A stretch of 50,505 bases of DNA from Phycisphaerales bacterium (GTDB lineage: Bacteria > Planctomycetota > Phycisphaerae > Phycisphaerales > UBA1924). Both the position numbers and the translations under genes were made by a program. Shown here in pieces: positions 27,124 through 34,872 of this stretch; position 1 is the first letter of the stretch, and each line of letters begins with the position of its first letter. The stretch covers positions 1-50,505 of the forward strand of contig JAEPOJ010000029.1 in the NCBI GenBank assembly GCA_017642965.1, in the 5' to 3' direction. Under the pieces are notes generated by a model. The model was not told where the DNA came from. It saw only the letters and a list, made by a program, of their open reading frames with translations, and did not search any database.

Positions 27124-28911
27124 ATGTTTATGAATATCCTCGTTGTGATCTTCGTGCTTGCCATCGCTTACGCGTGGATGGTGCGTGGCATCTTCAACGC
27201 CATGATCCACGCCTTGTGCGCACTGGTCGCAGGCGCCATCGCGTTCGCGTTCTGGGAACCCCTCTCGATCATGCTCGTCAACATGAGCCCCGAGCGTGGG
27301 TTCTTCTCGTTCATCGAATCGATCGCCTGGGGTGTCGCGCTCGTGGTGCCGTTCGCGGTCGTGATGCTCCTGCTGCGTGTCGCGACCGACAAGCTGATCC
27401 CCGCGAACATCAAGAACAACCCCGCGGTGGATTACGCGGGCGGCGCCGTGTTCGGGGCCGTCACCGGCGTGATCTGCTCAGGCATCCTTGTCATCGGCGT
27501 CAACAACATGCGGGTATCCACGGAGTTTCTCGGGTACCAGCCGCTCTGGTACTCCGCCGAGCGAGCCACCGGCGCAGGATCCCTTGTCAAGTCAGACTCG
27601 CTCTGGATCCCTGTCGACTCGATCGTCGCCGACGTGTATGGCACGCTCTCTGAGGGGAGCATGAGCAGCGGTGAGCCCCTCGCGTACTGGTATCCCGAGC
27701 TTGAGCTGACGGGCTTCGCGTCGCGCGTCTCACCCGGAGGGATGGGACGCAACGCGCTGCGACCCGAGGATTTCAACCTGCTCGGCACGTACACCGTCGG
27801 TCCTGAGCAGGGAACCCAGGTCAGCGAGCTGCTCAAGATCTCTGGCAGCAGCAACACCCAGCGCTATGTGGATATCAACGATGAACCGGTGAGCACGGGG
27901 CGTGTCTACGGCTATGTGCTGGAGTTTGAGCCCAGCGCGAAGGAACGCGGCCGCAAGGGTGCCGGCCAGCTCGTCGTTTCCAACGGGCAGGTCCGCATGC
28001 TCGTCGAGAACAGCAACAACGAGACATACACCATCTTCCCGAACGCGGTGATCTCCGAGTCTTCAGAACCCGGCCAGTTCGGTCGTTGGCGTTTCGATGC
28101 GGCCGACGTGTTTATCAACTCAACCGGCGGCAAGTCGAAGGTCCCCATGGGCTTCGAGTTCGTCGTCCCCACCGGCAGCACGCCCGTGGCGCTCTTCGTG
28201 AAGAACGTACGCATCATGGCGGATGAGTTCCCCGATGCGGTTTCCTACCCAACCCCGTCGCGTCGCGACCGCCTGGTCCAGACGGGTTCGATCCTCCGCG
28301 GCAACAAGGCCGAGGTCGACTACAACACCGAGTACACGGTCAGCTACAACTGGACGAGCGGCCAGAACAGTTATGTCGATACAACAAGCCGCCTCCTTGA
28401 GATCCTGCCCATATCTGCCGCACGCCGTGGCATGACGATCGACGACGACAACCACATCGTCGCGGGCCAGGGCACGTACGACGTGAAGGCAGAGGTCGGT
28501 CGTCGCAATGCCGGCACCAGCAAAAACCTCCGCGTTGAGCGCTATGCGGTCGCTGAAGATCAGGCGATGATCAAGCTCGAGGTCAGCGCTGATTCACCGT
28601 TCGGCTTCCTCAGCGAAGGGGCGCAAGTCGCCCCGCTCGACGAGCCGCTCGTGCTGCTCGACACGCTCGGCAACGAGTACGAAGCCGTGGGCTACGAGTA
28701 CATCGACAGCTCCATCATGGAACTCCGCTACACGCTGGGCAACACGCTCACGGGCATCGAGGATACACCCTCGCTGAGCACCACTCGCGCCGATCAGCGC
28801 CTGCGGATCATCTTCGTGATCACCGACGGCGTCGAAATCGATCGGTTCGTCATCGGTGACATGGTCCTCGCCCAGTTCAACCCGAATCTTGCATCGCAAG
28901 GCGGCGGCTGA
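27124..28911 (+). CDS. CvpA-like membrane protein with large extracytoplasmic region
   Basis: A 595-residue protein. The start at 27124 (MFMNILVVIFVLAIAY) has GGGAG upstream and directly begins the first helix. Four helices lie in the first 130 residues (about 3-22, 25-45, 65-87, 105-127), an arrangement similar to CvpA family proteins, which have only about 160 residues in total. The remaining 465 residues are soluble and rich in strands and polar residues, with no Cys motifs, and presumably lie outside the cytoplasmic membrane. It comes 58 bp after the GspE-like gene and ends at a strong terminator, so the PilT-like, GspE-like and CvpA-like genes form one likely unit. The CvpA assignment rests on hydrophobic pattern and local similarity only. 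Confidence 0.7.
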   Translation: MFMNILVVIFVLAIAYAWMVRGIFNAMIHALCALVAGAIAFAFWEPLSIMLVNMSPERGFFSFIESIAWGVALVVPFAVVMLLLRVATDKLIPANIKNNPAVDYAGGAVFGAVTGVICSGILVIGVNNMRVSTEFLGYQPLWYSAERATGAGSLVKSDSLWIPVDSIVADVYGTLSEGSMSSGEPLAYWYPELELTGFASRVSPGGMGRNALRPEDFNLLGTYTVGPEQGTQVSELLKISGSSNTQRYVDINDEPVSTGRVYGYVLEFEPSAKERGRKGAGQLVVSNGQVRMLVENSNNETYTIFPNAVISESSEPGQFGRWRFDAADVFINSTGGKSKVPMGFEFVVPTGSTPVALFVKNVRIMADEFPDAVSYPTPSRRDRLVQTGSILRGNKAEVDYNTEYTVSYNWTSGQNSYVDTTSRLLEILPISAARRGMTIDDDNHIVAGQGTYDVKAEVGRRNAGTSKNLRVERYAVAEDQAMIKLEVSADSPFGFLSEGAQVAPLDEPLVLLDTLGNEYEAVGYEYIDSSIMELRYTLGNTLTGIEDTPSLSTTRADQRLRIIFVITDGVEIDRFVIGDMVLAQFNPNLASQGGG

Positions 28912-28932
28912 TCTGACTACGACTCGAAGCGA

Positions 28933-28958
28933 AGCCCACCTTCTGGTGGGCTTTTTTT
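28933..28958 (+). terminator. Rho-independent terminator after the CvpA-like gene
   Basis: AGCCCACC pairs with GGTGGGCT around a TTCT loop, then a T run. It lies 21 bp past the stop codon. Confidence 0.92.
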
Positions 28959-28977
28959 ATGCCTCAGGTCCATCGAT

Positions 28978-29003
28978 AAAAAAACCGACCCTGAACGGGT
29001 CGG
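28978..29003 (-). terminator. Rho-independent terminator of rplI
   Basis: Read on the minus strand, CCGACCC pairs with GGGTCGG over a five-base loop, followed by seven T. It lies 25 bp past the rplI stop. Together with the plus-strand terminator at 28933-28958 it makes a back-to-back pair. Confidence 0.9.
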
Positions 29004-29028
29004 CTCGTAATCGTTTTGCAGGGAACGC

Positions 29029-29607
29029 TCAGCCCTCGGTCGTGGCGGCTTCCTCAGCGGGTGCCTCTTCCTTCGCGGGCTTCCTGTCCTTGACGATCAG
29101 CTCGCCCTCGTTGTCGAACTCCATCTCGTCGTCTTCGTCAACGTCGAGTTCGCGGTCGGGGACAACCCAGAGCTTGATGTCCGCCTCAAGATCAGAGTCG
29201 ACCTTGATGTGGATATCGAAGGTGTCGATGCGCTTGATCGTGGTCGGCAGACGAACCTCGCGAGGCGCGACCGCGAAGCCGAGCTCCCTGAGAGCCGCGG
29301 AGATGTCCTGCTGGGTGACCGAGCCGTAAAGCTGTCCCTGATCGTTGCAGGCACGGATGAGTGTGAGTTCCTGACCGTTGAGCTTCCCGATCATTTCCTC
29401 TCGCTGAGCGCGACGCTCGGCAAGCTGCTTCTCAGCCTGAGCACGCTTCTCAGCGAGCTGTGAGATCAACTCGTCGCTCGGCTCGGTCGCGTACCCGAAC
29501 GGGAGGAGGTAGTTGCGTGCGTAGCCGATACGGACGTTGACGATATCGCCGACGATGCCGAGGCTATCGACGTTCTCGGTAAGCAGAAGTTTGACGTTAC
29601 GTGCCAT
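29029..29607 (-). CDS. rplI: Ribosomal protein bL9
   Basis: A 192-residue protein. The L9 N-terminal domain is plain: MARNVKLLLTENVDSLGIVGDIVNVRIGYARNYLLPFGYA, here quoted in part, with the canonical GYARNYLLP motif. A long charged connecting helix follows (about 48-78), then the C-terminal RNA-binding domain. The last 40 residues are acidic and Ala/Glu-rich, making it longer than the usual 150 residues. The start at 29607 has AAAGGA upstream; the frame stays open further but without coding character. It lies downstream of ssb and is separated from it by a terminator, so it must have its own promoter. Confidence 0.95.
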   Translation of the reverse strand: MARNVKLLLTENVDSLGIVGDIVNVRIGYARNYLLPFGYATEPSDELISQLAEKRAQAEKQLAERRAQREEMIGKLNGQELTLIRACNDQGQLYGSVTQQDISAALRELGFAVAPREVRLPTTIKRIDTFDIHIKVDSDLEADIKLWVVPDRELDVDEDDEMEFDNEGELIVKDRKPAKEEAPAEEAATTEG

Positions 29608-29689
29608 GAGCGGTCCTTTCGCTGTCCTTGCCCGGGTTCTTCCGGACGAGTTGAGGAGCACCGCACGATGCGACGCCCCAACTAGAGGG

Positions 29690-29708
29690 GATCCGAGCTG
29701 CTCGGATC
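29690..29708. promoter_or_regulatory. Hairpin in the rplI upstream region
   Basis: GATCCGAG and CTCGGATC are separated by three bases, making an 8-bp stem. It lies 83 bp upstream of the rplI start, between the ssb terminator and rplI. It could be a leader structure or an operator; no T run follows on the minus strand. Confidence 0.35.
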
Positions 29709-29779
29709 GGGAGGTGATCGTAGAACGCAACAACCACGCTATCCAACGTGTAGCACATGAATTAGGGCCGTTGGCCATG

Positions 29780-29803
29780 AAAAAACCGCCCCAGGTGGGC
29801 GGT
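29780..29803 (-). terminator. Rho-independent terminator of ssb
   Basis: On the minus strand ACCGCCC pairs with GGGCGGT across five bases, followed by a run of T (complement of 29780-29785). It is 25 bp past the ssb stop and cuts ssb off from rplI. Confidence 0.88.
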
Positions 29804-29827
29804 CTGAGCGGTTCGCTTGGATGTGGA

Positions 29828-30283
29828 TCAGAAGGGGATGTCGTCGTGATCGATATCGGCACCGCCGCCACCACCACCGCCGCCTCCTGCGCCGGAACGG
29901 GCATATCCGCCCCCACCGCCGCCGCCCTGCTGGCCACCGCCACCCTGGCCGGAATCCACGAACTGGAAGTTCTCCACAACGACCGAGAGCTTTGATCGCT
30001 TGCCACCACCATTGCGGTCTTCCCACTGATCGAGCTTGAGACGCCCCTCGATGAATACGGCCCGTCCCTTGGAGAGGTACTGTGACATGACCTCGGCGGT
30101 CCGCCCCCAGGCCTCGCAATCCACGAAGGTGACCTCTTCTCGCTGATCACCCGACTGGGTTTTGTAGCGTCGGTTGACCGCGAGCCCGAAGTTCCCCACG
30201 GCGGTGTTGCTCCCGGTGTGGCGGATCTCGATATCACGGGTCAGGTTGCCCATGAGCAGGACTTTATTGAAGCTGCCAGCCAT
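29828..30283 (-). CDS. ssb: Single-stranded DNA-binding protein
   Basis: A 151-residue SSB with an OB fold in residues 1-110: FNKVLLMGNLTRDIEI, VDCEAWGRTAEVMSQYLSKG and FIEGRLKLDQWEDRNG are standard SSB blocks. A Gly-rich linker of about 35 residues leads to the acidic tip DDIPF, which docks repair and replication partners. It protects single-stranded DNA during replication and repair. The start at 30283 has GAGGAG upstream. It appears to be transcribed alone: a promoter candidate lies 43 bp upstream and a terminator follows. Confidence 0.96.
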   Translation of the reverse strand: MAGSFNKVLLMGNLTRDIEIRHTGSNTAVGNFGLAVNRRYKTQSGDQREEVTFVDCEAWGRTAEVMSQYLSKGRAVFIEGRLKLDQWEDRNGGGKRSKLSVVVENFQFVDSGQGGGGQQGGGGGGGYARSGAGGGGGGGGGADIDHDDIPF

Positions 30284-30325
30284 TGTGTTCTCCTCAGATT
30301 TACCGTGCAGGTCTGTATTTCGATC

Positions 30326-30331
30326 AGTGTA
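30326..30331 (-). promoter_or_regulatory. Candidate extended -10 element of ssb
   Basis: The minus strand reads TG-C-TACACT. It would place the transcript start about 36 bp before the ssb ATG. No good -35 is seen; the -35 position falls in or next to the 17-bp inverted repeat. Confidence 0.45.
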
Positions 30332-30344
30332 GCATACCAAACAG

Positions 30345-30384
30345 ATGCCGGTGTACGCGATCGGAAAATCGCGTACACCGGCAT
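30345..30384. repeat. Perfect 17-bp inverted repeat between rpsF and ssb
   Basis: ATGCCGGTGTACGCGAT at 30345-30361, loop CGGAAA, then the exact reverse complement at 30368-30384. On the minus strand no real T run follows (CTGTTTGG). It could end the glmU-prs-rplY-pth-rpsF transcript, or be an operator over the ssb promoter at 30326-30331. Confidence 0.85.
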
Positions 30385-30448
30385 GGTCATTCAGGCCCAA
30401 GGACTCGGTTCTGCGTGATCAGCGACCGAGATCGGGCAAGATTGAGGA

Positions 30449-30958
30449 TTACTCCTCTTCGTCGCTGTCCGATGCGGAGTCGCTCTCAGCTGACTCAGGA
30501 GCGGCCGGGGCCGCGGGTGCCTGCTCGGGCGCGCCGAGGCGGACCTTGCTGCTGCCCTCGCCCTCGACGCTATCACCCTGCTCGGCCTTGAGCTTGGCTT
30601 CTGTGTCAAGCCCGGTGCGATCGTCGTTGGCCTTGATCTCTTCCTCGGTCAGGTGCTCGGCGCTCGTGATGAGCACACGCATGACCTGATCCGAGATCTG
30701 AACGTCACGCTCCAGGTGCGAGACCATGTCGGTCGGGCACGTGAAGTAAGCGAGGATGTACACGCCGCGCTTCTGCTTCTCGATCTCGAAGGCGAGACGA
30801 CGCTCGTCCCACTTCTTCATCGCGAGCACATCGGCGTTCGCACGCTCGAGCAGGTGATTGATGTGGGCGACGAGGTCGCCGAAGGACGCGGCCGCGGATT
30901 GGCTGGCGAGGAACATTGCCTCGTATACGCCTGTGCGGGTTTCGGTATCGGTGGACAT
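30449..30958 (-). CDS. rpsF: Ribosomal protein bS6
   Basis: A 169-residue protein. The S6 fold spans residues 8-105: TGVYEAMFLAS, WDERRLAFEIEKQKRGVYILAYFTCP (quoted as a block of the family), then ERDVQISDQVMRVLI, typical of S6. It binds the central domain of 16S rRNA together with S18. The C-terminal 65 residues are acidic and rich in Ala, Ser, Glu and Asp (ESDSASDSDEEE at the end), longer than in most S6 proteins. The start at 30958 has GGAG upstream. It is the last gene of the glmU-to-rpsF set, 20 bp after pth. Confidence 0.93.
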   Translation of the reverse strand: MSTDTETRTGVYEAMFLASQSAAASFGDLVAHINHLLERANADVLAMKKWDERRLAFEIEKQKRGVYILAYFTCPTDMVSHLERDVQISDQVMRVLITSAEHLTEEEIKANDDRTGLDTEAKLKAEQGDSVEGEGSSKVRLGAPEQAPAAPAAPESAESDSASDSDEEE

Positions 30959-30978
30959 GTGTATCTCCAAAGGTCTAT

Positions 30979-31659
30979 TCAGCTCTGTGAGCTGCTGTTG
31001 ATTTCGGTTTCGTTGACTTGAGATTCTGAGTTGTTCGGCTGCGCTGTGTTGGGCTTCGTGTCCGCCTTCTTCTCGGCGCGGGGCTTCTTGAGCTTCGTGT
31101 TGAAGGAGTTCATCGCCTTCACCACGCCCTCATCGAGGATGCACTCCGTCGCGTCCGCGGCACGGGTAATGCCGCGTTCGATGTCGTCCTTCTCCTCGCT
31201 CATGAATCGGCTGAGAACCCAGTCCGACTGGTTCATGAGCTTGGGGACCGCGCCGACACCGAGCCTCACACGCATGTACCCGTCACCGCCGAGCACGCGA
31301 TCGATATCGCTGAGCCCGTTGTGACCGCCCGAGCCGCCGTCTTTGCGGACACGGGTGTGACCCACCGGCAGGGCGATGTCGTCGACGATCACGATCAGGT
31401 CCTCGCTCGGATCGAGCTTGAAGAACCGGACCGCCTCGCCCACGGCTTTACCCGACAGGTTCATGTAGGTCGTGGGTTTCATGAGCAGCACCTTCTCCGC
31501 GCCGATGAACGCGTCGATGGTCACGGAGTTGAACCGGGCCTTGGGGACCTGCCCGCCAGCGTGGCGCGTGGCGAGCGCATCGACGACCATGAACCCCACA
31601 TTGTGGCGGGTCTTGTCGTACTGCAGCCCCGGGTTGCCGAGCCCAACGATCAGCTTCAT
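30979..31659 (-). CDS. pth: Peptidyl-tRNA hydrolase
   Basis: A 226-residue enzyme that releases tRNA from stalled peptidyl-tRNA. The catalytic set is visible: Asn9 and His19 (VGLGNPGLQYDKTRHNVGF), Asn67 (TTYMNLSG), Asp93 (VIVDDIALPVG), and GGSGGHNGL, which holds another conserved Asn. The last 35 residues are a Lys-rich stretch followed by Asn/Ser/Glu-rich sequence, absent from the usual 190-residue enzyme. Its ATG shares one base with the rplY stop (TAATG). The rplY-pth pairing is common in bacteria. Confidence 0.96.
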   Translation of the reverse strand: MKLIVGLGNPGLQYDKTRHNVGFMVVDALATRHAGGQVPKARFNSVTIDAFIGAEKVLLMKPTTYMNLSGKAVGEAVRFFKLDPSEDLIVIVDDIALPVGHTRVRKDGGSGGHNGLSDIDRVLGGDGYMRVRLGVGAVPKLMNQSDWVLSRFMSEEKDDIERGITRAADATECILDEGVVKAMNSFNTKLKKPRAEKKADTKPNTAQPNNSESQVNETEINSSSQS

Positions 31660-32303
31660 TACTCAGTCTCTTCCTTCTTCTCGGTGATGACTTCCGGCTC
31701 AGCGCCTTCAGCACCGACCTCGCCTGCCTCGCCTTCCTCTTCCTGGAGGGCCTTCAAGACGATCTGCGCCACGATCGCGTCCGGATCGGAGAGCAGCTTC
31801 ATGGATTCCAGCGGCAGCTTGACATCGCTGGCGTGGATGATGTCGCCGACCTCCATCTCCGAGACATCGACGTCGATGTGATCCGGGATGTTCGAGACGA
31901 GCACGTCGAGCTCGAGCTCGGTTGAGGGGTGCATCATGATGGCCCCGGAGGTCTTGAGCCCCTTGGCATCGCCCACGAACTTGAGGTGGGCGTGCGTGTG
32001 GACACGCTCGTTGAGATCGACGCGGGCGAAGTCGGCGTGGATGATGTTGGTGCCGAGGTAGTCGTAACCGAGGTCCTTAAGCAGCACGTGCTGCTTCGCA
32101 CCTTCGATGTCGAGCTCGAAAACCTTCTCACCCTTGCTGATGTGCCCGATCGCGGTGTGCGCGTCGAGGGTAATCGAGACCGGCTCTTCCTTGTGCCCGT
32201 AGACAACGGCGGGCAGGCCGCCGGCGTTGCGGATGCGCTGAGAGTAGCGTGATCCGGTGCGTTCGCGCTTCTGTGCGCTCAGCAGAGTCGTTGTGTCACT
32301 CAT
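31659..32303 (-). CDS. rplY: Ribosomal protein bL25, CTC/TL5 form
   Basis: A 214-residue 5S rRNA-binding protein. The N-terminal L25 domain has RERTGSRYSQRIRNAGGLPAVVYG (partly quoted), the family's opening, at about residues 12-38. The C-terminal beta domain of the CTC/TL5 type follows, with HPSTELELDVLVSNIPDHIDVDV in part. The chain ends in an acidic tail (EEEGEAGEVGAEG and onward). It lies between prs (48 bp upstream) and pth (1-base overlap). AAAGGAG precedes the start. Confidence 0.95.
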   Translation of the reverse strand: MSDTTTLLSAQKRERTGSRYSQRIRNAGGLPAVVYGHKEEPVSITLDAHTAIGHISKGEKVFELDIEGAKQHVLLKDLGYDYLGTNIIHADFARVDLNERVHTHAHLKFVGDAKGLKTSGAIMMHPSTELELDVLVSNIPDHIDVDVSEMEVGDIIHASDVKLPLESMKLLSDPDAIVAQIVLKALQEEEGEAGEVGAEGAEPEVITEKKEETE

Positions 32304-32351
32304 TGTGTTCTCCTTTATCTTACAATCAACTCTTGGTATCTTCTCTGGCGA

Positions 32352-33320
32352 TCAGCGCTTCGCACCCGCGGTGCGCTCGAAGAGCGCGCTGATCGATTCG
32401 TCGTTGTGGATTCGTGTGATCGCCTGACCGAGGATCTCCCCGACCGACAGGATCTTGAGCTTGTCCTTGATCTGCTCGCAACGCCCCGCCTCGGGGATGG
32501 TGTCCGTGACCACCACACGCGAGATCGGCGAGTCGGCGAGCTTCTGCATCGCAGGCCCTGCGAGCACCGCGTGCGTCGCGGCGCAGACAACGTCGCTCGC
32601 CCCCTCGTCCATCACGAGCCTGGCCGCCTCGACAACCGTTCCGCCCGTCGAGATCATGTCATCGAACATCAGCACGGTCTTGTTCTTGACGTCGCCGATC
32701 AGGTTGCCGACCCTGACCGAATCGCCGGTCAGTCGACGCTTGTTGATAATCGCGAGGTCCGCGTCGAGCAGGTTTGCCATGGACTCGGCGACCTTTACAT
32801 TCCCAACATCCGGCGAGACGAGGCACAGGTCGCCCAGCTCATGGCGGATCGAGGTGAAGTAGTCGTAAAAGACCGGCGTCGCGGAAAGATGGTCGACGGG
32901 GATATCGAAGAATCCCTGAATCTGAGCCGCGTGCAAGTCCATCGCCAGCACACGATCGGCGCGGGCCGCCGTGATCAGGTTCGCTACCAGCTTGGCCGTG
33001 ATCGGGACACGCCCCTCGTCCTTCCGGTCCTGACGCCCGTACCCGTAGTAAGGCATGACCATCGTCACACGCTTAGCGCTTGCCCGACGCAGACAATCGC
33101 AGAACACGAGCAGTTCCATCAGGTTGTCGTTGACGGGCTCGCAGGTCGAGATCACGACGTAGCAGTCCCGCCCACGCACGTCATCATCGAGCTTGACGAA
33201 GACCTCGCCGTCGGGGAAGAGATTCGTGCGAGCGCGCCCGAGCTCGATCCCGATCTCGTCGCACACGCGCGTCGCGAGCCCCTTTGAGTTGCGTCCTGCG
33301 AATACTTTCAGCTCTGCCAT
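32352..33320 (-). CDS. prs: Ribose-phosphate pyrophosphokinase (PRPP synthase)
   Basis: A 322-residue enzyme making PRPP from ribose 5-phosphate and ATP, feeding nucleotide, His and Trp synthesis. Recognisable parts: FVKLDDDVRGRDCYVVIS, YGYGRQDRK (ATP site), DLHAAQIQGFFDIPVDHL (the PRPP synthase signature) and VLMFDDMISTGGT, the ribose-phosphate loop. The length is standard. It lies 34 bp downstream of the glmU-like gene and 48 bp upstream of rplY, an arrangement seen in many bacteria. Confidence 0.97.
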   Translation of the reverse strand: MAELKVFAGRNSKGLATRVCDEIGIELGRARTNLFPDGEVFVKLDDDVRGRDCYVVISTCEPVNDNLMELLVFCDCLRRASAKRVTMVMPYYGYGRQDRKDEGRVPITAKLVANLITAARADRVLAMDLHAAQIQGFFDIPVDHLSATPVFYDYFTSIRHELGDLCLVSPDVGNVKVAESMANLLDADLAIINKRRLTGDSVRVGNLIGDVKNKTVLMFDDMISTGGTVVEAARLVMDEGASDVVCAATHAVLAGPAMQKLADSPISRVVVTDTIPEAGRCEQIKDKLKILSVGEILGQAITRIHNDESISALFERTAGAKR

Positions 33321-33354
33321 GCTTGCGTCCTTCAGTGTGCGGGTTGCCAGTGGG

Positions 33355-34143
33355 TCAGTTCGGCGTCACGGTCCGACGCTCGCGGTAGATCGCGTCAACA
33401 TGAGCCAGGTGCTCGAGGGTATTGATGCTCAGGATGTCCTCCGCGGGGACCGCGTCGATAACCTCAACGGGAAGCCCACGCTTGAGCATCAGCTCGAAGA
33501 CGTCCGTGATGTAGTACTCACCGGTGAGCTCGTTGCGGTTGACCTGCTTGAGCGCCTCGAACATCGCCAGCGCACTCATGCAGTAGTAGCTCGGGTTGAC
33601 CTCGTTGATCCCGAGCTCGCCCTCGCTCGCGTTCTTCTGCTCGACGATGCGCTCGAAGCGACCATCGCCATCGCGGACGATGCGGCCGTACCCGCTCGGG
33701 TCTTCGATGGTGCTCGTGGCGAGGGTGGCGGCGGCGTTCTTCGTGCGGTGAAGCTCCAGCATGGTGTCGAGCGTCGAGGACCGGATCAGCGGCCCGTCCC
33801 CGCAGAGCACGAACACGTCCGTCGCCGCGCGTTCAGTGAGCGGGAACGCATCAACAGCGCTCATGACCGCGTGCCCAGTGCCGAGCTGCTCATGCTGGAC
33901 CGCGAACTCGACCTTGTCGCCGTACGACTCGAGCGCCTCGCGGACGAGTTCCTGCTTGTACCCCACAACAACCACGACGCGCTCGCAGCCGGCTTCCAGG
34001 CACGCGTCCACAACCGCGCAGACCATCGGGCGGCCGCCCACCTTGTGGCAGACCTTGGGAAGGTCGGACTGCATGCGTGTACCCTTGCCCGCGGCAAGGA
34101 TGATCGCTTCAAGCTTTTGATGCTGTTCGGCTGTGTCGCTCAT
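33355..34143 (-). CDS. GlmU-type uridylyltransferase domain protein, without acetyltransferase domain
   Basis: A 262-residue nucleotidyltransferase. The LEAIILAAGKGTRMQSDLPKV motif (in part, about residues 11-31) is the GlmU/NTP-transferase signature. QLGTGHAVM, VLCGDGPLIR and GEYYITDVFELM correspond to GlmU residues binding UTP and the sugar phosphate. It should make UDP-GlcNAc from GlcNAc-1-phosphate. Bifunctional GlmU has about 450 residues with a C-terminal left-handed beta-helix acetyltransferase, which is missing here. The acetyl step must be done elsewhere, or the substrate differs. Its place before prs matches glmU-prs order. tRNA-Gln lies 40 bp upstream. Confidence 0.88.
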   Translation of the reverse strand: MSDTAEQHQKLEAIILAAGKGTRMQSDLPKVCHKVGGRPMVCAVVDACLEAGCERVVVVVGYKQELVREALESYGDKVEFAVQHEQLGTGHAVMSAVDAFPLTERAATDVFVLCGDGPLIRSSTLDTMLELHRTKNAAATLATSTIEDPSGYGRIVRDGDGRFERIVEQKNASEGELGINEVNPSYYCMSALAMFEALKQVNRNELTGEYYITDVFELMLKRGLPVEVIDAVPAEDILSINTLEHLAHVDAIYRERRTVTPN

Positions 34144-34183
34144 CGCTCTGTTCAGCGACGTCGCGGGATTCGAGCAGAGAAAA

Positions 34184-34254
34184 CAGCCCCACCAAGATTT
34201 GAACTTGGACTGACTGGATCAAAACCAGCTGTGCTACCATTACACCATGGGGCT
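34184..34254 (-). tRNA. tRNA-Gln (anticodon TTG)
   Basis: A 71-base cloverleaf on the minus strand. The acceptor arms AGCCCCA and TGGGGCT pair fully, with G as discriminator. The anticodon stem is GCTGG with CCAGT (one imperfect pair), loop TTTTGAT giving TTG. The T arm CCAAG/CTTGG is perfect with loop TTCAAAT. CCA is not encoded. It lies just upstream of the glmU-like gene in the same direction and may share its promoter. Confidence 0.96.
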
Positions 34255-34872
34255 CTGTTGTGCGGGCTCAAGAGCCCAGCGGCTGCTCTGAATGCATCGG
34301 GTGACCGCGGCGTGTCGCTTCAACTCCTGTCAGGGCAAGACGATGATGGCCTTGCGTGTATCCGAACCGTCAGATCTGTCGGCTCAGACACACTCGACAG
34401 TCGAGCATGCGTCGCCGCAGCACATTCGCCTCAAGTGCCAGAGCACCAGAGACTTGGAGCGAGATCCACGCGGCTGCGGGGCAGAATGTGAACCATTCCC
34501 ATCCCATTCACGTGGACCCATCGGGGCGCCTCAGCGTTGATCGATCGGTTTCGATCGCCGCGTCCGTCACTCCGGGCTCCGCAGAGAGGTCAATCGTAGA
34601 CCCCACACCCGCCCGGTCAAACCGCGTCCGGGGGTGAGTTTTTGCCACAACGGCTCAACCGAACGGGTAATTTCACGTATAGACCCCCGGATCAGGCCCA
34701 GATGCGCAAATTCCGGGTCGATTCTTCGTCTTTAGGCCGGTTCAGGCCAATCCAGAGGGCTCACCAATCAGGCGACCCCTTGTCCCCAACCGATGTTTCC
34801 AAAGTCCCCTGTATCACTACAGGATGGGCGATTGTCGTGTGTTGTCCACTTTGCATCTGAAAGGTCTCGAAT
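34255..34872. other. Spacer between tRNA-Gln and the dockerin lipoprotein gene
   Basis: About 620 bp with no convincing gene. Short open frames are present but lack RBS and coding character. It must hold the promoter of tRNA-Gln (minus) and of the lipoprotein gene (plus). A small hairpin, CCTGTA/TACAGG with loop TCAC, lies at 34808-34823, about 50 bp before the lipoprotein start. No clear -35/-10 pair was found. Confidence 0.3.

Noticed and set aside
29608..29827. Possible rpsR hidden between rplI and ssb
   Set aside because: The stretch holds a terminator and a hairpin, and no frame on the minus strand gives S18-like sequence.
34642..34860. A 72-codon open frame before the dockerin lipoprotein gene
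   Set aside because: No ribosome site, no motif and no coding character; likely a chance frame.
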